64,000 nucleotides of DNA from Metridium senile (lineage: Eukaryota > Cnidaria > Anthozoa > Actiniaria > Metridiidae). The position numbers were made by a program, and so were the translations under genes. The notes under the pieces are model-generated. The model searched no databases, had not been told where the DNA came from, and was given only the letters and a program-made list of their open reading frames with translations. The DNA is taken from the NCBI GenBank assembly GCA_949775045.1, contig OX459105.1, forward strand, positions 2,711,368 to 2,775,367, given 5' to 3'. Below are positions 20,419 through 30,930 of this stretch, piece by piece; position 1 is the stretch's first letter, and each line of letters starts with the position of its first letter.

Positions 20419-20462
<44 letters not shown>

Positions 20463-20466
<4 letters not shown>

Positions 20467-20747
20467 CGTCTTGCAAAAATTCTGTAAATCCTAGAATATA
20501 CATATATATACATATATCGGGTGCATTGTGGGAACGAATTCGCGCGAGATTTGAAGTATTTAGGCGTATTTACGAGTATTTTTATAATAAAATAAAAAAA
20601 TAAAAGAGTATCTAAGACTACCTGACACCACTACGTGTTAGAAAACGCTTAGATACTATGAATCTCGCGCGTATTCGTTCCCACAATGCACCCGATATAT
20701 GTATATATGTATATTCTAGGATTTACAGAATTTTTGCAAGACGCTGT
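20463..20747. mobile_element. MITE ACAGCGTCTTGCAA inside (TA)n
   Basis: The arms begin ACAGCGTCTTGCAAAAATTC and end with its reverse complement, TTGCAAGACGCTGT. An inner palindrome is GGGTGCATTGTGGGAACGAA. (TA)n occurs on both sides, consistent with TA-targeted insertion. Confidence 0.85.
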
Positions 20748-20749
20748 AT

Positions 20750-20965
20750 ATATATTTATAAAATTCATTAATTATTAATGAGCAATTGACAAAAGAATTC
20801 ACGTCCGTGACGGAGGTTGTAAATCTCATACAGATTTCGTCCTGATTTGCATAAGTTTCAACTTGAATTTTCTCGGCCAGATTTACATTTATCTTGACAA
20901 TTTTAGTAAAATATGAAAGAACTAACGTTGGACTTTCATAAGTTCTATACAATATTCGCGTCCGA

Positions 20966-20968
<3 letters not shown>
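20750..20968. other. AT-rich spacer
   Basis: No gene is seen. It contains ACGTCCGTGACG and ends at another (TA)n tract (20969-21004). Confidence 0.4.
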
Positions 20969-21003
<35 letters not shown>

Positions 21004-21008
<5 letters not shown>

Positions 21009-21215
21009 CCATATGCAGAAATTATGTCGCTTTTGGTTCATATTACAAGTATATCAAAAGTATATAAGCAATTATGGGACATCATCCCTGATATTTTTTT
21101 TGAGCTACCTGCCACAAGGGCTTTCTGAAAAAAATATCAGGAATGGAATCCTGTAATTTCTAATATACTTTTGATATACTTGTGATATTGACAAAAGCGA
21201 CAGAATTTATATAAT
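21004..21215. mobile_element. Foldback element after (TA)n
   Basis: The arms pair around TTGTGGCAGGT/CTGCCACAAGG: AAGTATATCAAAAGTATAT with ATATACTTTTGATATACTT, and ATGTCGCTTTTG with CAAAAGCGACAG. The ends are partly lost. Confidence 0.65.
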
Positions 21216-21252
21216 ATAAGTACAACGTTAGAGTTGATTTATAAAACCATTT

Positions 21253-21294
21253 ATTGCTACTCAGAGTTTCATGCCGAAGCAATCATCAGGCAAC
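21253..21294 (-). ncRNA. Hammerhead ribozyme, type B, inverted copy
   Basis: On the minus strand it matches 9194-9235, with core CTGATGA, TTCG-capped stem II, GAAA, the GTA site and TTGC/GCAA stem I. It precedes (in minus orientation follows) the endonuclease remnant at 21436-21668. Confidence 0.85.
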
Positions 21295-21435
21295 TGTCAA
21301 GTTAACTAACACATTCAAATATATATGGAAAATCACGTGATAGATGCTTATCGCTTATTGGTGGAATGTCGTTATTTTAAAAGAACCAATACAAAATCGG
21401 TAAAAATAGAGGCTAGAAATATGATAGTATAGAAT

Positions 21436-21668
21436 TTTTTTGAATGCCTACAACTTGATACAAGTTCATTTCTGTTGTTTAGAGTTGACATTTCAGGTTT
21501 ACAAATAATGAAATATTTTTCCCACAGACACAAGTTACATTTTTTACTTATGTTTGAGTACGATTGGGCTTCTTTGATTTTGGACCATTTAATAGTGTAG
21601 TCAATGTTCTTGTCTTTCAGTTTCCAAATATATTTGCTGAGTTCTGTCGCGTGTTTATAACGTATATA
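21436..21668 (-). pseudogene. C-terminal fragment of Penelope-like endonuclease, inverted copy
   Basis: The minus-strand frame (within 21372-21701) reads [14 protein letters not shown] ... [12 protein letters not shown] ... SSCRHSKKF, then shifts frame relative to the 9-kb copies. It lies downstream of the minus-strand peptide gene, exactly as the 8.8-kb copy lies downstream of peptide gene 1. The whole locus is therefore an inverted duplicate. Confidence 0.8.
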
Positions 21669-22042
21669 TAACATATATGTATATATAGCGTATATATACA
21701 CTTAATTTCTTTATTATTTTACTATTAATATAGTTGTAAGAGTTTCGAGACGTAATATGAAACTCCAAATTCATTTATTATTATTATTATGTTTTTGAGC
21801 TTGAAGTCTTACATTTCAACTTGAATTGTCTTACCTGGGGTATATAATTTTCTTTTTTGTTTTAGAGTCTTCACAAATTGTTATGAAATTAGTATTGCAT
21901 TTTTTTCATTATGAGTGTTCTTCTTAAATAGGTTTAATACATCCTGGTGTAGAGGGGAAAGAAAGGAAATATCTACCAAGGAGAGTAGGGTGGGGAGGGT
22001 TTGAGAGAAAATTTGAAACTACCATTTTTGGAGCAAAATATC

Positions 22043-22048
22043 TTTATT
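22043..22048 (-). terminator. Polyadenylation signal of peptide gene 2
   Basis: AATAAA on the minus strand (TTTATT at 22043-22048), about 90 bp past the stop codon. The same signal occurs after peptide gene 3 (30925-30930). Confidence 0.6.
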
Positions 22049-22136
22049 TGTACGACATATTATTGTTATACAATGTAAATGGGCCGTGACTTTAAACTCC
22101 ATGCACTTCAAGTGTAAACACCACTCTTGCTTAACT

Positions 22137-22367
22137 TCAGCCGCAAGTACAGCCGGTACAGGTTTGTTTTCTGTAGAATCGAAATGTTGGAAAGCCATCA
22201 TAACCATGATAAAAATAAGTGCACGCACAGATACCACCAGAGACGCTATGACACTCGCAAGTGCAACCACGTTTGGACACGGTGGCATCGTCTTCTTCTA
22301 CATCTTTTTCAGCCGCAAATACGCCGACCAAAAGCACGAAAAATATCAAAAAGAAAACGGTCTTCAT
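22137..22367 (-). CDS. Secreted Cys-rich peptide precursor 2 (toxin-like), intact
   Basis: A 76-aa precursor. It has a signal peptide at 1-19, an acidic propeptide at 20-33 ending in Lys32-Arg33, and a mature region of 43 residues with eight Cys (35, 37, 39, 47, 49, 70, 73, 75) in the pattern CxCxC / CxC / CxxCxC. A terminal Gly76 could allow amidation. The start is fixed by the signal peptide and by a 26-nt leader after a CAG acceptor at 22394. An intron with ~70-bp repeats (22394-23038), a short exon 1 and a TATA box complete the gene. Secretion into nematocysts or gland cells is inferred from the architecture shared by cnidarian peptide toxins. The Cys pattern does not match a family I can name with certainty. 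This is the only copy with promoter, exon 1 and coding exon all present. Confidence 0.8.
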   Translation of the reverse strand: MKTVFFLIFFVLLVGVFAAEKDVEEDDATVSKRGCTCECHSVSGGICACTYFYHGYDGFPTFRFYRKQTCTGCTCG

Positions 22368-22393
22368 GGTACAAAAGGACTGCGTCGAAGATT

Positions 22394-23038
22394 CTGAAGA
22401 AATAATAAACAGTACGTTATAAAACTAGTGCAGGCTGCGTCAGTATTTCTATTAGAAAACATTAACAATTGGAATTATAAATTATGCGATAAGTATAGGT
22501 GTTCAACTAGTGTCGGACTGCATCGATGTTTGTAAGGAAATAATTGGAGTATAAAAATGTGCGATAAATAGCGGTTAAACTAGTGTGGACTGTGTCGATG
22601 TTTGTAAGGAAATAATTGGAGTATAAAAATGTGCGATAACTAGCGGTTAAACTAGTGTGGTGTCGATGTTTATAAGGAAATAATTAGAATATAAAAATGT
22701 GCGATAACTAGCGGTTAAACTAGTGTGGACTGTGTCGCTGTTTGTAAAGAAACAATTGGAGTAAAAATGTACGATAACTAGCGGTTAAACTAGTATGGAC
22801 TGCGTCGATGTTTATAAGGAAATAATTGGAGTATAAAAATGTGCGATAACTTGCGGTTTAAACCGATGTTTGTAAGGAAACAATTGGAGTTAAAATGTAC
22901 GATAACTAGCGGTTAAAAGGTGTGGACTTTGCAATGCTTGGAAGAGAAAAATTGGAGTATAAAAATGTACGATAACTGATCGATCAACTGCTCAAGGAAA
23001 CACTTAGTTTAACGCTACAAATAGTTTAGATAGCTTAC
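22394..23038 (-). repeat. Intron 1 of peptide gene 2 with ~70-bp tandem repeats
   Basis: On the minus strand a GTAAGC donor starts at 23038 and TTCTTCAG ends at 22394. About seven repeat units with the words CTAGCGGTTAAACTAGTGTG and GTCGATGTTTGTAAGGAAA lie at 22500-22960. They are orthologous to the array at 7000-7550. Confidence 0.8.
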
Positions 23039-23102
23039 CTTAAAGCGATAAGAGAAGTTGTATTCAGGATTCAACTTGAAGTCTTCACTGAGATTAAACC
23101 AA

Positions 23103-23109
23103 TTATATA
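23103..23109 (-). promoter_or_regulatory. TATA box of peptide gene 2
   Basis: TATATAA on the minus strand, about 65 bp upstream of the exon 1 donor. It is conserved with 3499-3505 and 6834-6840. Confidence 0.55.
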
Positions 23110-23990
23110 GACCTGTTGAGCATTAATTAGAATTCAGTTAAACAGATCTGTAAGCAGCTTATTAACCACACACACGGCAACGTGGTAGACCTGGATTTTT
23201 TTATATTATATATCTCAAACTGCATAAGTCACAGAAAATTTAGACCAACACAGTTATTTTCTTCATATCTTAGAACGTTTTCGTAGAATTCACTTTTAAA
23301 ATGTAAATGATAATATGTGTAAAATAACATGCTATTTAGGCCACTGAGGTATTAAAATATCCTTCCTCCCAAATGTTATACCATTTTCTCCCTACTCCCT
23401 ATAATGTTTTCGACCATTTCTCCCACCTCGATCCTGATTTTCTTTGTTCTTCGTAAATATAAGCTATTGAGGCTATTCATTAGAGTGCAAATGGTACAAA
23501 TTTGAACCATTTAATATTTTGTATTTCAGAGAGAAGCCGTGTTCGTATGAAATTGGCCCAAATAATATTACAATATTAATCAGGCCAATACGACCTTATA
23601 GTTTAATAATAGGTCCTTTGCAGGACATGGTTACGTGTTTCATTCCTCCATTCTCTTTATGTCACAGAAAAACATCGAAAAATATACTTGAAACGGGAAA
23701 AACTAAAAGTTACCCCGATTACTAATCTTGAAACGTCGCTATCTTGCGTGAGGTTCACAAACGAATAGGAAAAGAAAACCATATGAAAAGCGCTTTTCAA
23801 AAACAATATTAGGTAAGACGGACGACAGGTTTATAGAGGAAGAATTTTAAGTATTAGATTGAATTGAAACTCAAAACTAAAGAATAAACTATCTCCAAAG
23901 ATGAAGTGTTTTGTTTTTCGTGTGGCATCTTTTTTTTACTCCACGTCTTTGCACTCCAAAATCCCGTTCCTATGCGGTATCTAGGCACGA
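23110..23990 (-). repeat. Upstream flank of peptide gene 2 (inverted copy of 6270-6830)
   Basis: Reverse complement of the block before peptide gene 1 and of 2700-3480. No gene. Confidence 0.75.
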
Positions 23991-24019
23991 AACCAAGTCC
24001 TGCAAAGGACCTATTAATT

Positions 24020-24145
24020 AGGTAAAATCGACCTTCTCCCTCCTCCCTTTATATTTTAACTCTCCCTCCTCCCTCTATATTTACCTCTTTTTCTCCCTCC
24101 TCCCTGTTTATTTTTGCTGTTTCTCCCACCTCCCTGATCCGTTCC
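24020..24145. repeat. CTCCCTCCTCCCT polypyrimidine repeat
   Basis: Imperfect repeats of CTCCCTCCTCCCT about every 33 bp. The same tract is at 31960-32070, and its purine complement is at 2490-2540 and 26560-26610. It could form triplex or G-quadruplex structures. Confidence 0.7.
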
Positions 24146-24280
24146 TCTCCTCTCTTAAAAAGCTTTCTTTACTATAAATAACTTGATGATTTTTATTTTA
24201 AGACAGGTTTTTTTAAAACTGCTTTGAAAATACTCGGTTTGCATTTGGATGTGATGTTATTGATTCTTAAAGACTTTGGC

Positions 24281-24461
24281 AAACGGCTTCAACATTTGCT
24301 TCAACATTGGTTCGATTTTGTTGAACGCTGTAGAATGGTTGTTGAACGATGTTGAACGTAGGAAGCAAACGGTTTCAACAATGTTAATAGTGTGACAAAC
24401 GGCTTCAACATTGCCATTCAACAAAGTCGAACGGATGTTGAAGCAAATGTTGAAGCCGTTT
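24281..24461. mobile_element. Foldback MITE AAACGGCTTCAACATT
   Basis: The arm AAACGGCTTCAACATTTGC is mirrored by GCAAATGTTGAAGCCGTTT at the right end. An internal copy of the same motif is also present. Non-coding. Confidence 0.85.
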
Positions 24462-24619
24462 CCACGGGCTTTAACATTGGTTTAAATAATAAAAAAGGAA
24501 TATAAGACGAAAATAGAAAAAATGAATTTTTCTTTCAGTATATGGATAAAAGGCAAGGAATAATGGAAAATTCCATACTACATCGATCTTGAATTGTCTA
24601 AGTTTGGATTTTCCGAGTG

Positions 24620-25498
24620 GATAATTTTTGAGACAATACTGGAATCAATTTTGCTGCTGCCATATTAATTCTGAATCTGAATTCATGGTAGAGATTTCCC
24701 TATTTCCCCCTCTACACCAGGATGTATGTATTAAACTTATTTAAGAAGTACACTCAAAATGAAAAAATGCAATACTAATTTCATAACAATTTGTGAAGAC
24801 TCTAAAACAAAAAAGAAAATGATATATCCCAGGTAAGACAATTCAAGTTGAAATGTAAGACATCAAGCTCAAAAACATACACCATGCAGTGGCACATACA
24901 TATTGAAGTAGCCATTTACACATTCTTGGTAGATAGGTCTGCTGTTCTTGCCTACTACTACTTTCTCATTATTCCATATTGTTTTCTTTGTATCTATTTG
25001 GTGTTTTGAATGAATATTATAATATGATTATTTGATTTTGTTTCATGGGTTTATCCTTGCAAGACAAATGACTATTTTGTTTGTACTAGTTGATAAACAA
25101 CAAAAGAAAACAACAAGTTTAGAATAATGACTATTAGATTCTGTTTCATAGGTTTTGTGTATTCCTTCTAGCTAGTCAGTTGTTGATTATTTAGTCACTA
25201 GAGTGATTTTCCTTGGCCTCTGAAAGGGTAGGAAACCTATAAATTATATTTTTAAAATGGCATTCATTTGTGTTGTTCATATCTATATATAAATTGTATA
25301 TTTTTGTCGCTGACATTTTCTTTTAGTTTTATGAAGACTGCCAAACCGACCGCCTTTCAATTGTCAGTTGGATAAAACAGAATGACTCTTAATGTGTTTT
25401 ATTTTTTATCAACAAATACGAAATATTATAAAATAGTATTTTTTCTTGTAGGGATGAAGAAAATACATAGTTTCATTTAGCCAGATAGATTGAATGCA
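24620..25498. other. No gene seen; scattered repeat fragments
   Basis: It contains a short copy of the sequence that follows the Penelope-like fragments (24760-24890, compare 8600-8710) and otherwise AT-rich sequence. No ORF or RNA gene is recognised. Confidence 0.5.
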
Positions 25499-26142
25499 AA
25501 AGATACAATATGTCGTTATAACTTTACTTGTGTGTGAATATTGCAATAGTGAATATTTGCAAATGCTTGCAGTGAGCAAGAGAACAACGGCGCAGTGAAA
25601 AGCAAAACATTGTTGTAAACCTGAATACATGTGGTTTTCACATTTACCAAGTATCAATTTGAAATGTGTAGCCTCGATTTTAGTGCAATTTTTAAATTGT
25701 TTGGAGTTGATATTTTTAAAAAGTTCGTTTGCATATAGAAAGTTTACTTGATTGCAAAACTAGAGATGATACGGTTATACTTCAAGATTGTGTTGAAAGA
25801 CAGACCCCAAAATTATTATATCAGTTGACACTTTCGATTTGGAAATATTTCTTTCTCAAACTTGATTTTAATGCGTTTTTCACATTGAAACTGGAATAAT
25901 TTCGAAACAAGAAAAGGATCAAATAGCCGAGACACCGTTTTTATGTTCACATATCAGTATTGCACTCTTTGTTTCAATATGCTTTGCTACTTTCATTTTC
26001 GTTCTTGTTTTCTATATAAATTTGGTCGTTTTTGATCTTTCTGTATGCTTATTACTCGATGGGCGTGTAAAATGGGCTCTTTTTTTGTTGTTACTTGCCG
26101 TCGAATGAACATTCCTCTCACAGGGATTACCGCTGTATTGAT

Positions 26143-26720
26143 TAATTGCTGGCTTACGTCTGACGTCACGAAAAATGTCACGACACTCGCACGACTTTAG
26201 CCGAACATTGGCCGCGCGAACATCAGTCAAACAACAAACTATTCCTTGCGCATGCTCGTGAGATCCTTCGCTGTGTTCGTAAACACATGGCCGGGGTCGA
26301 TCGAACCAAGGCATTTTGTGAAACCTTTCCAAAGGCCAGCAGTGGTATGGATTGTAATCGAGAAGATATGAATTTTTGCAAGTCCTTTTCTCTCACTCAA
26401 CATACAAATGCACACGCCGTACGTGATAGATGCACACTAAAAGATGTCGAGCGATTTCGAAACGGATCGTTTCACGTACTCAAAGCCAAAGTGAAATCAA
26501 ATGAATGTATAGGATATTATAGGCAAACTTATGATGACGAAACTATGAGCAAAAATAAACAGGGAGGAGTTAGAAAAAAAAGGTAAAAATTAATAGAGGG
26601 AGGAGGGAGAAGGTCGATTTTACCGAATTAATAGGTCCTTTGCAGGACTTGGTCACGTGCCTAGATACAGCATAGGAACGGGATTTTGGACTAGTGAGTG
26701 CAAAGACGCGGGGTAAAAAA
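26143..26720 (+). repeat. Repeat block A, copy 2 (longest open frame 26287-26586)
   Basis: The best-preserved reading frame of block A: 99 aa from an ATG at 26287, containing TKAFCETFPKASSGMDC, TLKDVERFRNG and GYYRQTYDDETMSKNK, ending in a basic RKKR. No known domain is recognised. Because copies 1 and 3 are broken, it is either a young gene copy or chance openness in a repeat. Confidence 0.45.
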
Positions 26721-28088
26721 ATTGCCACACGAAAAACAAAACACTTCATCTTTGGAGATAGTTTATTCTTTAGTTTTGAGTTTCAATTCAATCTAATACT
26801 TAAAATTCTTCCTCTATAAACCTGTCGTCCGTCTTACCTAATATTGTTTTTGAAAAGCTAGCGCATTTTATGGTTTTCTTTTCCTATTCGTTTGTGAACC
26901 TCACGCAAGATAGCGACGTTTCAAGGTTAGTAATCGGGGTAACTTTTAGTTTTTCCCGTTTCAAGTATATTTTTCGATATTTTTCTGTGACATAAAGAGA
27001 ATGGAGGGATGAAAGACGTAACCATGTCCTGCCAAGGACCTATTATTAAACTATAAGGTCGTATTGGCCTGATTAATATTGTAATATTATTCAGTTGGGC
27101 CAATTTCATACGAACAGCTTATGTCTGAAATACAAAATATTAAATGGCTCAAATTTGTACCATTTGCACTCTAATGAATAGCCTCAATAGCGTATATTTA
27201 CGAAGAACAAAAGAAAATCAGGGAGGAGGGAGAAATGGTCGAAAAAAAATTAGGGAGTAGGGAGAAAAATGGTATAAAATTTGGGAGGAAGGATATTTTA
27301 ATACCTGGGCTAATTAGCATGTTATTTTACGCATATTATCATTTACATTTTAAAAGTGGGTTCTACTAAAACGTTCTAAGATATGAAGAAAATAACTGCC
27401 AGTTGATCTAAATTTTCTGTGACTTATTCAGTTTGAGATATATAATAAAAGATACAATATGTCGTTATAACTTTACTTGTGTGTGAATATTGCAATAGTG
27501 AATATTTGCAAATGGTTGCAGTGAGCAAGAGAACAACGGCGCAGTGAAAAGCAAAACATTGTTGTAAACCTGAATACATGTGGTTTTCACATTTACCAAG
27601 TATCAATTTGAAATGTGTAGCCTCGATTTTAGTGCAATTTTTAAATTGTTTGGAGTTGATATTTAAAAAAAGTTCGTTTGCATATAGAAAGTTTACTTGA
27701 TTGCAAAACTAGAGATGATACGGTTATACTTCAAGATTGTGTTGAAAGACAGACCCCAAAATTATTATATCAGTTGACACTTTCGATTTGGAAATAGTTT
27801 TTTCTCAAACTTGATTAATGCGTTTTTCACATTGAAACTGGAATAATTTCGAAACAAGAAAAAGATCAAATAGCCGAGATACCGTTTTTATGTTCACATC
27901 AGTATTGCACTCTTTGTTTCAATATGCTTTGCTACTTTCATTTTCGTTCTTGTTTTCTATATAAATTTGGTTGTTTTTGATCTTTCTGTATGCTTATTAC
28001 TCGATGGGCGTGTAAAATGGGCTCTTTTTTTGTTGTTACTTGCCGTCGAATGAACATTCCTCTCACAGGGATTACCGCTGTATTGATT

Positions 28089-28917
28089 GTATTGACCAAA
28101 AAACTAGGGGCCATTTATACTCCACACTAGTAAGACCACAACTAGAGTACGCTTCAAGTGTATGGTCACCAAATGTTGCAAAACATCGAAGTCTTATAGA
28201 GAACATCCAACGCAGAGCTACAAAATTCACCCTCAACTATCCTGAAGACCTGACATACACTGAAAGACTCTTTATTCTTGAGATGCAGCCTTTGGAATAC
28301 AGACGACAGATGGCTGATCTAGTTCTACTGTACAAAATTCGAAATGACCTTATACAAACTGACCTTAAACAACATCTTCTTCCTTCTACTAATCCAAACT
28401 TTAACTCTCGCAGCTTTGATGGAAACAACTACACTGTCTTGAACACTCATAAACAAAACTACTTCCAACATTCATTTTTACCAAGAACTGTAAAGCTTTG
28501 GAATAGTCTTCCAGGACATTTTAAAACAACAAATTTAACATTATCCAAATTCAAGAAACTTATTTTAGGTTATTTTAATGAGAAATTATCAACTTATTTA
28601 CCTCCATAATAATATATATATATATATATATATATATCATTAGCAAATATAATATTCATAATTTTAAACCTTTTCAATAGTGTATTTTTACAGTAATTCT
28701 TGTTAAGCCTAGTATTCAGTTTGTTACATTCGTTATAGTATTTTTTGCAATTTATATTTAATATTTATATTTTTATTATATATATTTTTACGTAGGAGTA
28801 AGATATTCAATTGGGGCGTAAGCTCTGTTTCCTACTCCCGTCACATCTATATATCCTTTTTTTGTATTAATAGTATTATTATTGTAATAGTAGTAGTGTG
28901 ACAAATAAACTAAACTA
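28089..28917 (+). mobile_element. 5'-truncated CR1/L2-like LINE inserted in duplication unit 2
   Basis: The frame to the stop at 28607-28609 reads GHLYSTLVRPQLEYASSVW, then NIQRRATKFTLNYPEDLTYT, then FILEMQPLEYRRQMADLVL, PRTVKLWNSLPGHFK and ends STYLPP. This is the C-terminal part of a non-LTR retrotransposon ORF2. A 3' UTR with (AT)n and a TGTGACAAATAAACTAAAC tail follows. It interrupts the GATTAATTGCTGG sequence that is continuous in unit 1 (26140-26152). Confidence 0.85.
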
Positions 28918-29490
28918 ATTGCTGGCTTACGTCTGACGTCACGAAAAATGTCACGACACTACTCTTTAGCCAAACATTGGCCGCGCGAACATCAGTCAAA
29001 CAACAAACTATTCTTTGCGCACGCTCGTGAGATCCTTCGCTGTGTTCGTAAACACATGGCTGGGGTCGATCGAACTAAGGCATTTTGTGAAACCTTTCCA
29101 AATGCCAGCAGTGGTATGGATTGTAATCGAGAAGATAGGAATTTTTGCAAGTCCTTTTCGCTCACTCAACATACAAATGCACACGCCGTACGTGGTACGG
29201 ATCCACACTAAAATATGTCGAGCGATTTCGAAACGGATCGTTTCACGTACTCAGAGCCAAAGTGAAATCAAATGAATGTATAGGATATTATAGGCAAACT
29301 TATGATGACGAAACTATGAGCAAAAATAAACAGGGAGGAGTTAGAAAAAAAAGGTAAAAATTAATAGAGGGAGGAGGGAGAAGGTCGACTTTACCGAATT
29401 AATAGGTGCTTTGCAGGACTTGGTCACGTGCCTAGATACAGCATAGGAACGGGATTTTGGACTAGTGAGTGCAAAGACGCGGGGTAAAAA
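28918..29490 (+). repeat. Repeat block A, copy 3
   Basis: As at 26143, but with a change that creates a stop at about 29210 (GATCCACACTAA), splitting the frame seen in copy 2. Confidence 0.65.
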
Positions 29491-30379
29491 AATTGCCACA
29501 CGAAAAACAAAACACTTCATCTTTGGAGATAGTTTATTCTTTAGTTTTGAGTTTCAATTCAATCTAATACTTAAAATTCTTCCTCTATAAACCTGTCGTC
29601 CGTCTTACCTAATATTGTTTTTGAAAAGCTAGCGCATTTTATGGTTTTCTTTTCCTATTCGTTTGTGAACCTCACGCAAGATAGCGACGTTTCAAGGTTA
29701 GTAATAGTAGTTAGTTTTTCCCGTTTCAAGTATATTTTTCAATGTTTTTCTGTGACATAAAGAGAATGGAGGAATGAAACACGTAACGATGTCCTGCAAA
29801 GGGCCTATTATTAAACTATAAGGTCGTATATTGGCCTGATTAACATTGTAATATTATTTGGGCCAATTTCATACGAACAGCTTATCTCTGAAATACAAAA
29901 TATTCAATGGTTGAAATTTGTACCATTTGCACTCTAATGAATAGCCTCATTAGCTTATATTTACGAAGAACAAAGAAAATCAGGGAGGAGGGAGAAATGG
30001 TCGAAAACATTATAGGGAGTAGGGAGAAAAATGGTATAAAATTTGGGAGGAAGGATATTTTAATACCTGGCTTAATTAGCATGTTATTTTACGCATATTA
30101 TCATTTACATTTTAAAAGTGGGTTCTACGAAAACGTTCTAAGATATGAAGAAAATAACTGCCAGTTGATCTAAATTTTCTGTGACTTATTCAGTTTGAGA
30201 TATTTAATAAAAAAAATCCAGGTCTACCACCGTTTAAAAGTTTAAACTTCAAGTGTCATTAAATATGCCATTTTGCAAAACTATTTGTAGCGTTAAACTA
30301 AGTGTTTCCTTGAGCAGTTGATGGATCAGTGATCAGTCGTACATTTTTATACTCCAATTTTTATCTTCCAAGCATTGCA

Positions 30380-30574
30380 AAGTCCACACTAGTTTAACCG
30401 CTAGTTATCGTACATTTGTACTCCAATTATTTCTTACAAACATCGATGCAGTCCACACTAGTTGAATCCCTATACTTATCGCATAATTTATAATTCCAAT
30501 TGTTAATGTTTTCTAATAGAAATACTGACGCAGCCTGTACTAGTTTTAAAACGTACTGTTTATTATTTCTTCAG
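30380..30574 (+). repeat. Remnant intron repeats upstream of peptide gene 3
   Basis: Only two ~70-bp units and the TTCTTCAG acceptor (ending 30574) remain. The promoter, exon 1 and donor found in the other cassettes are absent: the sequence jumps at about 30278 from the upstream flank (CATTTTGC) straight into intron sequence (AAAACTATTTGTAGCG). Confidence 0.75.
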
Positions 30575-30600
30575 AATCTTCGACGCAGTCCATTTGTACC

Positions 30601-30837
30601 ATGAAGACCGTTTTCTTTTTCATATTTTTCGTGCTTTTGGTCGGCGTATATGCTGCTGAAAAAGATGTAGAAGAAGCTGATGCAGCCGTGTCCATGATTA
30701 TAGATCTATGTTGTGAGTGTCCTCTGAGCCCCTCTGACGGTGTCTGTGAATGCACTTATTATCCTGTTGGAAAACCTCCAATCACTAAAAAAATTCGAGT
30801 GCACAAAAACGAACGCTGTTCCTGTGCTTGCGGCTGA
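30601..30837 (+). CDS. Secreted Cys-rich peptide precursor 3 (toxin-like), divergent, promoter deleted
   Basis: A 78-aa precursor with the same signal peptide and acidic propeptide as copies 1 and 2. The mature part is strongly diverged, with eight Cys at 37, 38, 40, 49, 51, 73, 75 and 77. The Lys-Arg site before the mature peptide is missing (SMIID instead), so processing must differ or fail. The signal region is almost unchanged while the mature region is rewritten, the usual pattern of fast-evolving venom-like peptide families. The upstream promoter and exon 1 are deleted, so expression would need another promoter. AATAAA lies at 30925-30930. Confidence 0.7.
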   Translation: MKTVFFFIFFVLLVGVYAAEKDVEEADAAVSMIIDLCCECPLSPSDGVCECTYYPVGKPPITKKIRVHKNERCSCACG

Positions 30838-30924
30838 AGTTAAGCAAGAGTGCCGGTGTTTACACTGGTAGTGGAGTTTAAAGTCACGGCCCATTTACAT
30901 TGTATAACAATAATATGTCTAACA

Positions 30925-30930
30925 AATAAA
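30925..30930 (+). terminator. Polyadenylation signal of peptide gene 3
   Basis: AATAAA 88 bp after the stop, in sequence homologous to the 3' flank of peptide gene 2. Confidence 0.55.

Larger units (their letters stand above)
17880..20425 (+). mobile_element. Penelope-like retroelement with inverted hammerhead-bearing termini
   Basis: The left end (about 17880-17990) and the right end (about 20262-20355) are inverted repeats of each other, each holding a type A hammerhead. Between them are reverse transcriptase and GIY-YIG endonuclease frames. After the right terminus, 20360-20425 repeats the sequence found just inside the left terminus (17997-18062, CCGCTCTACATTTATGTATC). This resembles the partial-tandem arrangement of Penelope-like termini. 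The element inserted into a LINE within TA-rich sequence. Confidence 0.85.
25499..30190. repeat. Large tandem duplication: unit 1 25499-27446, unit 2 27447-30190
   Basis: Unit 1 and unit 2 match throughout, apart from the LINE at 28089-28917, which is present only in unit 2. The join at about 27440-27450 (ATAATAAAAGATACAATATG) has a short AAAA overlap between the two parental sequences. This suggests unequal or microhomology-mediated exchange. Each unit carries block A and the upstream flank of a peptide cassette. Confidence 0.85.
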
